Shown piece after piece: positions 27,291-36,985 of a DNA stretch of 64,000 nucleotides. Under the pieces are notes generated by a model. The model was given only the letters and a program-made list of their open reading frames with translations, was not told the origin of the DNA and did not search any database. Position 1 is the stretch's first letter, and every line of letters starts with the position of its first letter. The position numbers and the translations under genes are program-made. The stretch covers positions 62,001-126,000 of the forward strand of contig JAXOFM010000003.1 of NCBI GenBank assembly GCA_044841755.1. The letters are read 5' to 3'. This DNA is from CAZAPO01 sp044841755. GTDB lineage: Bacteria > Bacteroidota > Bacteroidia > Flavobacteriales > Flavobacteriaceae.

Positions 27291-29222
27291 TTAATCTACA
27301 GCATTTAGTAGTATAGAAGCTTTGTTAAAGTCTGAAGCAGCATTTATAACTGTTCTAAACTCTTCGTAGCGACTAAGGTCGTATTCGTTAGTTCTGTAAT
27401 ACTCTTGAATTGTAATAGTTAATTTATCACCTTCTAAAGTATAGTCAGATTCAAACTTACAAACCTTTTCTCCAGAAGGAGCTGTATAGCTTTTATTAAT
27501 CTTTAAAGCATCCAATCCGTCTACTTCATAACCTTCAGGAATATGAACTGTAATGCTATAGTCGTATTGATTAGGGAAATCCATTTCAATAGGATTCATG
27601 CGTTTGTTCTCTTGATACAATTCACTTTGTGTTCCAATTACTTTTCCTATTTGGAAAATATAGCTGTCGCCAGCTTCTTCAAGCAAAGACTCTGAAGTTA
27701 CTTTTGCTTTTACTACAAAAGGAAGGTTATAGTCTATCGGATTCATATCAGTATTCTCGGTTTCAAAGTCTTCTATAACCTTGTCTTCAATTCCAAAACT
27801 GGTTAAATAGTCTTCAAATTGCTTTACAGACTCTTTAGGTGATAAATTCATTACTGCTCTGTTGGTAATTGCCCAATGACCGTAATACTCGTGGTTTTGT
27901 GTCATTGTTACACTTTCAATGTCTTCATCAAAAGTAATATCCGTAATACGATTGGTTCTGCTGAACATAGGATCAGACTGTACAATCTTACTAAAATAGT
28001 ACTCTAAGGTACTGCTCATGTAGAGTCCATAATTTCCAAGAATATTTGATGGCGCTTCACCTACGCGATACTCAATTCTATTAGGAGCAATGTATTTTTC
28101 TTCAGTTGGTAAGTAGATGATAAAATCACGTAACATCCCAGGAGAAAAGAAATCTGGATCAAATTTATATTCATATCTGCTGGCAGTGATCACAAATTCG
28201 TAATCGACTTCTAGAGCTGATAAATACTGCGCATATGCTTTAATGATACCAAACTCACTTCCAGAACGGTTTTCTAGAATATAATCTAGATCAGAAAGTT
28301 CTGCATTATTATTCTTAACAACTGTAAAGTTGGTTTTAATGAAATTATCTACTAATGAGGCTACTTTGAAGGTGGTTAGGTCCTTTTGATCTTTAACAAA
28401 GGTTTTGATATCCTCAACTACTTTTGGATGGGTTTCCTGTGGGAAGAACTGTGAACCAATATTAGATACCACATTTTCCCAGAACATATCATGAGTAACA
28501 TTTTGTCCAGCAGGAAAACATTGATAAGCAACAGCTATTTTGTTAGCGTCAGGAGTTGAGTATTCCTCCTCGATCATAGCAGGAACATCTTTTAGAGTAA
28601 TCTGCTTAGAAAATTTACCGTTTATTTGAGTGCTTTCAAAAGCGCTATTGGTTCTGTATGCCTTTATATTAGAGCCTAATTCTCCAGTAATGAATAGAAA
28701 TTGTGCATCTTTAATAGGATAATCACTTTGAATGGTTTCTGTACCATGCATGTCAAAATCCTTTTCTACTGTATAGAGCACTTCTATTTCAGATCCTTCT
28801 TCTGCACCTTCAATAGCAAAGATCTTGAAGTCTCCATATTCGTCAACATTCTTAACTTCTTTAATGTTGTCTTTGTTAAGTAAAGTTACATTTCCATCTG
28901 GGTGAATGGTTCTGGCTTTGATATCAACAACCTGTCTTACTTCATACATAGGAATATAAACGGTGTTGTGACGACTAATACCTTTATCGTTATTTACTCT
29001 AACAATAGTATGCTGGGTTTCAAAACGTTTTAATGCTTCTGAAAAGAGGCTTTTTTCATATTCAACAATATTCTTTTTTAGAATACCTACAGAAGCTTCT
29101 TTAAGATCGGCAGATGACAGATTGTGCAACTTCGGATCACTTTTCCAATCATATGTTTTATAATATTGAGCAAATGTTGTGGTAGTTGCTAGGAGTATTA
29201 AATAAATTAGTTTCTTTCTCAT
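27291..29222 (-). CDS. Exported DUF3857 protein with degenerate transglutaminase-like domain
   Basis: A 643-residue protein with a signal peptide (about 18 residues, ending TTTFAQ). The N-terminal half is DUF3857 (SRHNTVYIPMYEVRQVVDIKART...). The middle corresponds to the transglutaminase-like core, but where the upstream paralog has GDCKD this protein has RSGSEFGIIKAY. The catalytic His and Asp positions (RDFIIYL, IAPNRIE) are also changed, so it is probably not a peptidase. Its ATG overlaps the stop of the paralog by 4 bases. It may act as a non-catalytic partner in a periplasmic or outer-membrane complex (inference). Confidence 0.85.
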   Translation of the reverse strand: MRKKLIYLILLATTTTFAQYYKTYDWKSDPKLHNLSSADLKEASVGILKKNIVEYEKSLFSEALKRFETQHTIVRVNNDKGISRHNTVYIPMYEVRQVVDIKARTIHPDGNVTLLNKDNIKEVKNVDEYGDFKIFAIEGAEEGSEIEVLYTVEKDFDMHGTETIQSDYPIKDAQFLFITGELGSNIKAYRTNSAFESTQINGKFSKQITLKDVPAMIEEEYSTPDANKIAVAYQCFPAGQNVTHDMFWENVVSNIGSQFFPQETHPKVVEDIKTFVKDQKDLTTFKVASLVDNFIKTNFTVVKNNNAELSDLDYILENRSGSEFGIIKAYAQYLSALEVDYEFVITASRYEYKFDPDFFSPGMLRDFIIYLPTEEKYIAPNRIEYRVGEAPSNILGNYGLYMSSTLEYYFSKIVQSDPMFSRTNRITDITFDEDIESVTMTQNHEYYGHWAITNRAVMNLSPKESVKQFEDYLTSFGIEDKVIEDFETENTDMNPIDYNLPFVVKAKVTSESLLEEAGDSYIFQIGKVIGTQSELYQENKRMNPIEMDFPNQYDYSITVHIPEGYEVDGLDALKINKSYTAPSGEKVCKFESDYTLEGDKLTITIQEYYRTNEYDLSRYEEFRTVINAASDFNKASILLNAVD

Positions 29223-31105
29223 AATTCTTTTTCAATAACGATACTTTTCTTGTAGGCTTTTACTAGACTTTTAATAAAATCGTTCCAAGCTTCAAACTCA
29301 TCATTATCGACTTTTAAAGTATTGATGTATAGTGTTTTATGTTGTATTATTTTGTTGTTTTCTTCACTGTAGTTAATCTCATATCCATAATCATCATTAT
29401 TAAATGATAATGGTTTAGGAATAGAGGTTGCTTTATATCCTTCAGGTATAGTAAATGTGGTCGTAAAAACCTTCTTGAACTTATTATCGATCTTCTTACT
29501 GAACTTTCGATCTTCAAGATCTACCTTACTCTTTGCTAGAGTGCGATCAATATTCATATTCACAAAGGTTTTCCCAGCAACTGTTTTCGCATAGCTATCA
29601 ATAGCTAGGTCATATTTGAGTACTAAAGCTTCGTTAGTGTTATCAAAATTATCTTTAATGATATTGCTATACTTCGTTTTATTATTCCCTAAAGCAAGTG
29701 TAGTGTTTAAGTATTCTTCTTCTGTCTTGTCATCCTTTTTATAAACATAATCTGAAATAAAATCAACTTTCTCATAACCTGTTAAAGCTCGTTGTTCGTT
29801 TACTTTTAAAGTTCCATCCTTTAAAGCCATTGAAGTTGTGATGGTAGAAATACTCTTATTAATTTCTTGTACAGGAACAGTGATAACTTTAAAACTATCT
29901 TTGTCAAGGCCTAAAAGCGCTTCTTTTGTTTGTGTGAAAGCACTAGGCATTCCAAAAGGGACATAGCTGTCTGTAGCATCTAAAAATATGGTGTCGTTCT
30001 CAACTATGGTAGTCGTGATCATATGATTGTCTACTATTGGTGTTGGAACTTCGTAATAAGAATATGGACGGTCTCTAGTTCCAATCCAAGTTCTGTAAGA
30101 CTCTATTCCAGCGTAGCTCAGCATTTCAAAAAGTAGATTTGCCATGTCTTTACAATCACCATATCGCTTATCACAAACGCTTGCAGCACCACGAGGTATG
30201 AAGCCTCCTAATCCATCTTCAAAGGCAACATAGGTAATATTGTCTTGTACCCAATTAAAAATGGCTTCTGCCTTTTCACGATCACTATTTAACCCATTAG
30301 TAACTCCATCTGTAATTGCGTAAACCTTTTCAAGCGATTTTTCGTCAATTTGCTCTACTAATGATGCATACCAACTATAAAGATCTTTTACACCATCAAG
30401 AACGTTATAGTTTTTGCCATTAACTTCATAATCTTTAATATAAACTATCACATGTGGTAAGTAGAAAAGCGCCGATTCACTTCTATCTTCACCTTGAAAG
30501 CCTTCAACATTTTGAACAGTCCAAGTATATAAATTTCCTGTGCTGGTTTCCTCTTTAGAGAATTTTAGATCAATATTTTCCGTGTTGAAATCTATGTATC
30601 CAATATTCACATTTTTAGGAAACTCAATGGAAAGCTTAGCGCTTTTAGTAGGAACAAAAGTTCCAAATCTAAACATACCCAAAAATCGAGGATCTTTTAG
30701 TACTTCAGTATAACTAAGATTAGTAATTGCTCCTTTAGTTACTGCAGGAAAAGTAAAATTCTTTGACTCTTGATCACTATAAAAAATACCATTGTCAAAC
30801 TCACGCTTAGTTTCAATATAATCAACTTCTACCTTTTTGTTGGCTTCAGGAAGCTCAGTGAAAGCCTCAATATTTTCAATTGATGTAAAACTGTCATAAC
30901 CAATAGATTCGTTAGCGAAATACAGTTTTTTAGCAGTTAAATACTGCGCTTGCTCCGAAATATTCTTAGCAATATTGAACTTATTGTTGTTCAATTGAAT
31001 TTTGATATGCTCATGCCTTTTTAAAAATATGTAATCTTCACCAGAAAAGTCTTGGGAAAGCCCTAAAAAGGGAACGCATAATAAAAATGCTAAAATAGGT
31101 TTCAT
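29219..31105 (-). CDS. Exported DUF3857/transglutaminase-like protein
   Basis: A 628-residue protein from the ATG giving MKPILAFLLCVPFLGLSQ (signal peptide); an earlier ATG adds seven residues. DUF3857 spans about residues 40-230. The transglutaminase-like domain (about 260-400) has an apparent full Cys-His-Asp triad: YGDCKDMANLL, VDNHMIT and FLDATD. A beta-rich C-terminal domain follows. The family is common in Bacteroidota, exported, with unknown substrate. It is paired with a degenerate paralog directly downstream through a 4-base overlap. The divergent menE-like gene lies 102 bases away. Confidence 0.88.
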   Translation of the reverse strand: MKPILAFLLCVPFLGLSQDFSGEDYIFLKRHEHIKIQLNNNKFNIAKNISEQAQYLTAKKLYFANESIGYDSFTSIENIEAFTELPEANKKVEVDYIETKREFDNGIFYSDQESKNFTFPAVTKGAITNLSYTEVLKDPRFLGMFRFGTFVPTKSAKLSIEFPKNVNIGYIDFNTENIDLKFSKEETSTGNLYTWTVQNVEGFQGEDRSESALFYLPHVIVYIKDYEVNGKNYNVLDGVKDLYSWYASLVEQIDEKSLEKVYAITDGVTNGLNSDREKAEAIFNWVQDNITYVAFEDGLGGFIPRGAASVCDKRYGDCKDMANLLFEMLSYAGIESYRTWIGTRDRPYSYYEVPTPIVDNHMITTTIVENDTIFLDATDSYVPFGMPSAFTQTKEALLGLDKDSFKVITVPVQEINKSISTITTSMALKDGTLKVNEQRALTGYEKVDFISDYVYKKDDKTEEEYLNTTLALGNNKTKYSNIIKDNFDNTNEALVLKYDLAIDSYAKTVAGKTFVNMNIDRTLAKSKVDLEDRKFSKKIDNKFKKVFTTTFTIPEGYKATSIPKPLSFNNDDYGYEINYSEENNKIIQHKTLYINTLKVDNDEFEAWNDFIKSLVKAYKKSIVIEKEL

Positions 31106-31177
31106 GATTTTTGGCATAGACCTCAAATATATTTTTTTAATTACAAAGTTTTAATACCTAATTCGTTAAAAATAGTA

Positions 31178-31185
31178 TAATTTTG
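31178..31185 (+). promoter_or_regulatory. Promoter -7 element upstream of the menE-like gene
   Basis: TAATTTTG matches TAnnTTTG exactly and ends 22 bases before the ATG, giving a short leader. No clear -33 TTG is visible. Confidence 0.35.
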
Positions 31186-31207
31186 GCACATCTAATATCG
31201 TACCAAA

Positions 31208-32275
31208 ATGATTCCAAAGTATAATAAAGTTCACAATAGGTTTAAATTAAACGGTTACCATTTTGATAGAGACATTCTTCTAAGTGTAGCATATAGCTAT
31301 ATAAAAGAAGGTGATCATTATGAAAAAGATACGGGAGATTTTCTATTGAATTGGATGGATGACAACGATTTTATTGAAGTATCAACTTCTGGATCAACTG
31401 GAACTCCCAAAACAATTAAGCTTGATAAGCAAGCCATGGTACGATCTGCAATTGCCACAGGAGATTATTTTGGTTTAGAACCTGGTAATAGAGCGTTACT
31501 TTGTTTACCTACACACTATGTGGCAGGAAAAATGATGCTGGTTAGAGCTATTATTTTAGGTTTAGAAATCGATATTGTGACACCATCATCGCACCCAATG
31601 GATTTTGCTAAAGGAACTTATGATTTTTGTGCTATGGTTCCGTTTCAGTTAAGTAATACAGTTGTTAATTTAGATAGAATTAAAAAGCTTATTGTTGGTG
31701 GTTCTTCAGTCTCGAAAGATCTTATTGAAAGAATTCAAGATGTAAAAACTAAGATTTATGAAACCTACGGAATGACGGAAACCATAACGCACATTGCCGC
31801 TAGACCTTTAAACCATCTATCAACTTCTACCACACCCGAGCCATTTACTACATTTCCCAATGTAGCTTTAGAAACAGACGATAGAGGCTGTTTGGTAATT
31901 TCAGCACATTATTTAAATGTAGACCATATTGTTACTAATGATGTTGTGGAGCTTATTTCTAAAAACCAGTTTAATCTTTTAGGAAGGCACGATAACGTTA
32001 TCAATTCAGGTGGAATAAAACTTTTCCCAGAAATAATAGAGGGTAAGCTTAGTGGAAAGATCAATGCTCGTTTTTTTGTAGCTGCTGAAGCCGATAATGA
32101 GCTTGGAGAAAGGGTAGTGTTAGTTTTAGAATCTGATAAAGAAAAATTAGATGCTACTGTTTTTGAAGGCTTAGACAAGTATGAAGTTCCAAAGCAAGTG
32201 TATTATGTCGAAAGTTTTGCAGAAACCACTTCAGGTAAAATTCAAAGAAATAAAACCTTAGAATTGGTGAGGTAA
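31208..32275 (+). CDS. menE: AMP-binding ligase, probable o-succinylbenzoate-CoA ligase
   Basis: A 355-residue adenylate-forming enzyme. The P-loop STSGSTGTPKTIKL is at about 59-72, ETYGMTETITHIA gives motif A5 (about 182-194), and GRHDNVINSGGIKLFPEIIE is the hinge (about 258-277). The C terminus ends SGKIQRNKTLE, holding the catalytic Lys. It is shorter than most ligases (over 450 residues), lacking part of the N-terminal domain. This matches the short MenE forms used for menaquinone synthesis in Flavobacteriaceae. No other men gene is in the window, so the assignment rests on family appearance. Confidence 0.75.
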   Translation: MIPKYNKVHNRFKLNGYHFDRDILLSVAYSYIKEGDHYEKDTGDFLLNWMDDNDFIEVSTSGSTGTPKTIKLDKQAMVRSAIATGDYFGLEPGNRALLCLPTHYVAGKMMLVRAIILGLEIDIVTPSSHPMDFAKGTYDFCAMVPFQLSNTVVNLDRIKKLIVGGSSVSKDLIERIQDVKTKIYETYGMTETITHIAARPLNHLSTSTTPEPFTTFPNVALETDDRGCLVISAHYLNVDHIVTNDVVELISKNQFNLLGRHDNVINSGGIKLFPEIIEGKLSGKINARFFVAAEADNELGERVVLVLESDKEKLDATVFEGLDKYEVPKQVYYVESFAETTSGKIQRNKTLELVR

Positions 32276-32288
32276 TTAAATACTAAGA

Positions 32289-32318
32289 TTGGTTAGTCAA
32301 CAAAATTCAATACTTTTA
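32289..32318 (+). promoter_or_regulatory. Promoter for the M24 peptidase gene
   Basis: TTG at 32289-32291, a 19-base spacer and TACTTTTA at 32311-32318 (one mismatch to TAnnTTTG). It lies 24 bases upstream of the ATG. Confidence 0.45.
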
Positions 32319-32341
32319 TAAGCTAATCAACCTTTATTACA

Positions 32342-33679
32342 ATGAAAAAGATATTTCTTTTTGTATTTTTTCTTTCTTTTACCACTTATTCACAACAAAT
32401 ATTACAAGAAAGAGAAAGAGCTCAGGTAGTAGATGAGATTCTTGCCGATAGATTTAACAGCCTGTTGCCTAAATTAATGGATAGAACAGGAATTGATATG
32501 TGGATTCTAATCTCACGCGAGTATAACGAAGATCCTGTTTTAAAAACCATGTTACCTGCAACTTGGTTAAATGCACGAAGACGAACAATTATTCTTTTCT
32601 ATAGAGATAAATCAAACAATACAATTGATAAGTTGGCTGTTGCACGCTACAATTTTGGAGAAAATATTTTTTCAGCTTGGGATAAAGAAAAAGAGCCTAA
32701 CCAATGGAAAAGGCTAATGCAACTGATAGAAGAACGTGATCCTGATAAAATTGGACTTAACTTTTCTAAGTATTTCAATATTGCAGATGGCTTAGATAAA
32801 ACTGACCATGAAGAGTTCATGGATCATCTACCAAAGAAATACCGTGATAGGGTTGTTTCTGCACAACCATTAGCCACAGCATGGATAGAAACTCGAACTG
32901 AGCGCGAAATGATAATATACAATCAGTTGGTAGATATTACACATGATATTATTGCTGAAGCCTTCTCAGAAAAAGTCGTTACACCAGGAATTACTACTAC
33001 TACAGATGTTGAATGGTGGATGCGTGATAAAGTTACAGAGCTAGGTTTAGAGACTTGGTTTCACCCAAGTATTGATGTGCAACGTAGTAATGAAGTCTTA
33101 GGTAATCATTTATATTCATTTTCTAATAGACCAGAGCAGATGATAATCTTGCCTGGAGATTTATTGCATTGCGATTTTGGTATTACTTATTTAAGACTGA
33201 ATACAGATTGTCAAGAGTTAGCATATGTATTGAAACCTAATGAGAAAGAGCCTCCAAAGTTTTTAGTTGAGGCGTTGAAGGACGGAAATAGAGTTCAAGA
33301 CATTTTTACAAATAATTTTATTGAAGGAGCCACAGGAAACCAAATACTCTTAAAATCTTTGTCGGAGGCTAAGGCTGAAGGATTGAAACCTTCAATTTAT
33401 ACACATCCTCTCGGTTCTTATGGTCATTCTTCTGGAACAACTCTTGGAATGTGGGATGCTCAAGGTGGTGTAAAAGGAACGGGAGATTATCCTATGTTCT
33501 CAAACACGGTCTATGCGATAGAGTTAAACACTACTGTAAACATTCCTGAATGGAAAAGAGACATACGCGTAATGCTTGAAGAAGCAGGTTTCTTTGGAGA
33601 AAACGGTTTTAGATATGTAAACGGTCGACAAACCGAGTTAATGGTTATTCCACGTCAGAAATCACATCAAGGAAACTAA
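32342..33679 (+). CDS. Exported M24 family metallopeptidase (Xaa-Pro aminopeptidase-like)
   Basis: A 445-residue protein with a signal peptide (MKKIFLFVFFLSFTTYSQ). The N-terminal creatinase-like domain is followed by the pita-bread fold. Likely metal ligands appear in order: LLHCDFGITYLRLNTDCQE (two Asp), HPLGSYGHSSG (His), YAIELNT (Glu) and MLEEAGF (Glu). Expected activity is removal of N-terminal residues from Xaa-Pro peptides in the periplasm. The stop is one base from that of the convergent DoxX gene. Confidence 0.88.
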   Translation: MKKIFLFVFFLSFTTYSQQILQERERAQVVDEILADRFNSLLPKLMDRTGIDMWILISREYNEDPVLKTMLPATWLNARRRTIILFYRDKSNNTIDKLAVARYNFGENIFSAWDKEKEPNQWKRLMQLIEERDPDKIGLNFSKYFNIADGLDKTDHEEFMDHLPKKYRDRVVSAQPLATAWIETRTEREMIIYNQLVDITHDIIAEAFSEKVVTPGITTTTDVEWWMRDKVTELGLETWFHPSIDVQRSNEVLGNHLYSFSNRPEQMIILPGDLLHCDFGITYLRLNTDCQELAYVLKPNEKEPPKFLVEALKDGNRVQDIFTNNFIEGATGNQILLKSLSEAKAEGLKPSIYTHPLGSYGHSSGTTLGMWDAQGGVKGTGDYPMFSNTVYAIELNTTVNIPEWKRDIRVMLEEAGFFGENGFRYVNGRQTELMVIPRQKSHQGN

Positions 33680-33680
33680 A

Positions 33681-34100
33681 TCACTGCTGCATTTTAAAAT
33701 AATAATCTGCCGAACGTTTTCCAGAACCATAAAGCAAGAAGAATATACAGGCCATTAAAGCGGCTATTGCCGAGATAAGGTCATTTGTTTGATCTCCTGA
33801 AAAATTAATTATTACTGCTCCAATAACTATGGGAAGTTGTGCAACTACTGCCCATCGTGTAAGGAGACCAAAGATAATTAGTAAGCCACCAATTAAATGA
33901 GCAGGTGCAACATAATGAATAGCAATCATGCTTCCAGATAAGTTTTGTAATGGCTTAATAAGATCAATAAGTATTTGAGTGTTTCCCATAAAGGTCAAGC
34001 CTTTAATGAACAAGAATGCACCAAGAGCAATTCTAAGTAGGTCGAGTGGGAGATAGGTGTGTCTGTTAGCCCATTTATTGAGCGACTTAACAATTCCCAT
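33681..34100 (-). CDS. DoxX family membrane protein
   Basis: A 139-residue, four-helix membrane protein from the ATG giving MGIVKSLNKWANRHTYL; an earlier ATG at 34148 adds 16 poorly placed hydrophobic residues. LLRIALGAFLFIKGLTFM is the first helix with the DoxX pattern, and HLIGGLLIIFGLLTRWA the third. The function is unassigned. It is not in an operon: it converges with the M24 peptidase and diverges from the small exported protein gene. Confidence 0.82.
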   Translation of the reverse strand: MGIVKSLNKWANRHTYLPLDLLRIALGAFLFIKGLTFMGNTQILIDLIKPLQNLSGSMIAIHYVAPAHLIGGLLIIFGLLTRWAVVAQLPIVIGAVIINFSGDQTNDLISAIAALMACIFFLLYGSGKRSADYYFKMQQ

Positions 34101-34220
34101 GACAAAAAAATTAAAGATTCGCAGCTTTAAGGTACTGAATTTTAACAATATATAAAAATGAGTGTTTTGTGTGTATAGACTTGAGATTGATTATTTGTAT
34201 ATTGCCGCAAAAGAATTTTT

Positions 34221-34679
34221 ATGAGAAGAGCAATTATAATTGCATTAATGGGATTTTTAGGTTTTTCTCTTTCTGCACATGCTCAACAAGCAGATAGAAT
34301 ACAACGTGGTCAAAGAGGATATGTTCCGCCTTCTAAAATAACTTATGAGGCATATATTGAGATTAAGGAGCCTCAAGTTGAGGTTGAAAGGATGTTACCA
34401 CGACTTGTGGTAGAGTTCAATCTTGATGCTTTTGAGCAGGAAATCATCAAAGGTATTATCATCAGTAAGGTTGAAAAGGAAAACAAAGTTCTTGAAGATA
34501 AAGCTAATACGAGAGAAGATCGTAAACAGAAATTAATGATTCTAGAAAAAGAATACTATAAAGAATTATCTACAATTCTATCAGGCGAAGAAGTAGAAAT
34601 CTTGAAAACTATGAACTTTGAGTCTGCAAAAGAGGTGAAAAAGCAAAAGAGAAAAAATAAAAAGAAGAATAAAAACTAA
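34221..34679 (+). CDS. Small exported hypothetical protein
   Basis: A 152-residue protein with a clear signal peptide ending SLSAHAQ (about 22). The mature part is helical and charged: IKEPQVEVERMLPRLVVEF, then KKQKRKNKKKNKN at the end, a very basic tail. Its spacing of repeated Glu/Lys helices recalls small periplasmic Spy/CpxP-like chaperones, but the LTxxQ motif is not seen, so I leave the function open. It lies 89 bases upstream of the tandem vWA-plug genes on the same strand. Confidence 0.7.
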   Translation: MRRAIIIALMGFLGFSLSAHAQQADRIQRGQRGYVPPSKITYEAYIEIKEPQVEVERMLPRLVVEFNLDAFEQEIIKGIIISKVEKENKVLEDKANTREDRKQKLMILEKEYYKELSTILSGEEVEILKTMNFESAKEVKKQKRKNKKKNKN

Positions 34680-34768
34680 TCTTTTCTATTTCCTTACTCA
34701 AGCTATAGCTAAATATAAGTAGCTGAATATTAATGTTTTTTTGTAAATTTAAAACAAAACATTTAGCT

Positions 34769-36985
34769 ATGAAGAAGTCTGTAATTACCTTATTCCTTTT
34801 GGCATGCTTTCTTGGCAACGCTCAAAAATCGGTCGCAATTTATTGGGATGCCTCATATTCTATGAGTGATAGATCTTTAGATAAGGAGCTTATCTTTCTA
34901 AATAATTATTTCAAAAAGAATATTGATGTTGATCTAAATTTAGTTGTATTTAACAACGAAGTAGTTTTTACAAAAGATTATTCTATAAAAGAGGGTAATT
35001 GGGGCGCTGTCAAGGAGAAACTTCAAAGTGTTGTCTATGATGGGAGTACAAATTTTAAAGCAATATTTAATAAACCTCATGATGAATATCTATTATTTAC
35101 AGACGGTGTAGAAAATTTTAATGAGTTAGAACCTCCAACTACTAAGCCTATTTATATCATTTCATCATCTCCCAATTCAAATTCTATTGATTTAAAGCTT
35201 ATAGCTGATCTTTCTGGTGGAGCATATATGTTACTTGGCGATCATTTATTAAAAAGAAGAGTCACTGAAAAAGTAGATCAGGTTTCTACAAATGAGAATC
35301 ATGGAAAAGTTTCAGGAATTATTAAAGGGAAAGAAGGCGTTTTGATAGGAGTAAATGTTTTCAACCAATCACAAAATATAGGAATCGCTTCTGAGAATGA
35401 TGGTACTTATAATATTGATGCTGATCTAAATGATATATTAGTTTATAGTTATTTAGGTAAAAAAACGGTGCGTATTAGAGTGTCTAATGTTGATACTATT
35501 AATGTTTTAATGCAGAATATTGATCAAACCTTAGAAGAGGTTGTAGTAACTGGTGAAAGGGATGAGGTTACCTTAGTTAATACTGGAAATAGAAAGGAAA
35601 ATGCAGATCGAATTGGTTATAGTATTGAGTCTATAGGAGAAAAGGATATTTCACCTATCGACACTAATGTGAAACAAGTGGTAAAAGGTCAATTTTCAAA
35701 TTTACTGATTCAAAACAGTACAACTGTAGATAGAGTAGATCTTAGCCAATTTATTGGTAGAGGGAAAAATATGACTATAAATGGCAATCAGTATGGACTT
35801 ATAGTGGTAGATGGTGTTCCTCTTGAACCTTCTGACTCTAGTACAGGGAATAGAGAAATCCCTTATTTTGATGTTACAAAGAAAAGAATTTCCTCTACAG
35901 ATCATCTTGACCCTAATTTAATAGTTGATGTAACTTATTTAAAAGGGCTTGCAGCCACGAATAAGTACGGATCAATGGGAAGAAATGGAGTTTTATTAAT
36001 AACCACTAAGATGGGAATAAATGATGACCCTATTGTTAAAAAGAGTATCAAATTAGGAACCACTTCTGTCTATTCTGGACAAGCTGAGAGTATAAAGGAT
36101 TTACCTGCCAATGCATATATAAATGACATAAGTAATGCTAGTAATGTTTACGAAGCTTACGATAAGTATTTAAAAAACAGAGAACTGTATGGAGAGGATC
36201 CTGTTTTCTACTTAGATGTTGCTGAGTTCTTTACTTTGAAACAACATTCAGAACTTGCTAATCGTGTCTTGTCCAACATTTATGAAATTGCATTTGATGA
36301 CGCTATGGCATTGAGACTTCTTTCATACAAACAGCATAATTTAGGAGATTTTGAAGGTGCTGTTAAAACACTAGAAAGAATTTTAGAGTTACAACCAGAT
36401 CACGCGCAATCTTATAGAGATCTAGGGTTAGGGTATGTGTATGCAAATAAAACAGAAGAAGCATTTAATTTTTATAATAGAATACTAAAAGGTATTGGTG
36501 TTAAGGCTAATCTTTCTTCAATAAACAAAGCAATCACCACCGACTATAAAAATTTTATTACTTTAAACAAGCAGCACTTAAACTTGAGTGATGTTGAAAG
36601 TAAGTACCTGAGACCATTAAATTATAAAACAAGAATAGTGTTTGAATGGAACGATTTAAATTCTGAGTTCGATTTAAATATTATTAATCCTGATAAGCGG
36701 TTTTTTACTTGGTCACATACCAATGCTGAGAACTCAGTAAGAATTGATGAGCAGAAGCAGTATGGTTACGGATTAGAAGAATTCTATTTAACAAATAATG
36801 ATGTTGGTACCTGGACTTTTAATATGGAATATTTTGGGAATACAGCTTCGGATGATTATCCGTTGTTTATCAAGATAACCGTTTATCAAAATTACGGTTT
36901 ACCTAATCAAACTAAAGAGATAAAGGTTGTAAGACTGCAAGATCAAAATATTGAACAAACAGTAGCTACTGTTAGCGTAAGATGA
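34769..36985 (+). CDS. Exported vWA - CarboxypepD_reg - TonB-plug - TPR-like - DUF2135-like protein (copy 1)
   Basis: A 738-residue protein from the ATG giving MKKSVITLFLLACFLGNAQ (signal peptide); an earlier start adds 12 residues. Order: a vWA domain with MIDAS DASYS and LLFTDGVEN (about 20-180); a carboxypeptidase-regulatory-like beta domain (GKVSGIIKGKEGVLIGVNVF..., about 190-260); LEEVVVTGE plus a SusC-type plug (GKNMTINGNQYGLIVVDGVPL, NKYGSMGRNGVLLITT, about 260-420); TPR-like helices with LERILELQPDHAQSYRDLG; and a C-terminal beta domain with WNDLNSEFDLNIINPD resembling DUF2135. No outer-membrane barrel is present. It overlaps copy 2 by 4 bases. Confidence 0.82.
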   Translation: MKKSVITLFLLACFLGNAQKSVAIYWDASYSMSDRSLDKELIFLNNYFKKNIDVDLNLVVFNNEVVFTKDYSIKEGNWGAVKEKLQSVVYDGSTNFKAIFNKPHDEYLLFTDGVENFNELEPPTTKPIYIISSSPNSNSIDLKLIADLSGGAYMLLGDHLLKRRVTEKVDQVSTNENHGKVSGIIKGKEGVLIGVNVFNQSQNIGIASENDGTYNIDADLNDILVYSYLGKKTVRIRVSNVDTINVLMQNIDQTLEEVVVTGERDEVTLVNTGNRKENADRIGYSIESIGEKDISPIDTNVKQVVKGQFSNLLIQNSTTVDRVDLSQFIGRGKNMTINGNQYGLIVVDGVPLEPSDSSTGNREIPYFDVTKKRISSTDHLDPNLIVDVTYLKGLAATNKYGSMGRNGVLLITTKMGINDDPIVKKSIKLGTTSVYSGQAESIKDLPANAYINDISNASNVYEAYDKYLKNRELYGEDPVFYLDVAEFFTLKQHSELANRVLSNIYEIAFDDAMALRLLSYKQHNLGDFEGAVKTLERILELQPDHAQSYRDLGLGYVYANKTEEAFNFYNRILKGIGVKANLSSINKAITTDYKNFITLNKQHLNLSDVESKYLRPLNYKTRIVFEWNDLNSEFDLNIINPDKRFFTWSHTNAENSVRIDEQKQYGYGLEEFYLTNNDVGTWTFNMEYFGNTASDDYPLFIKITVYQNYGLPNQTKEIKVVRLQDQNIEQTVATVSVR

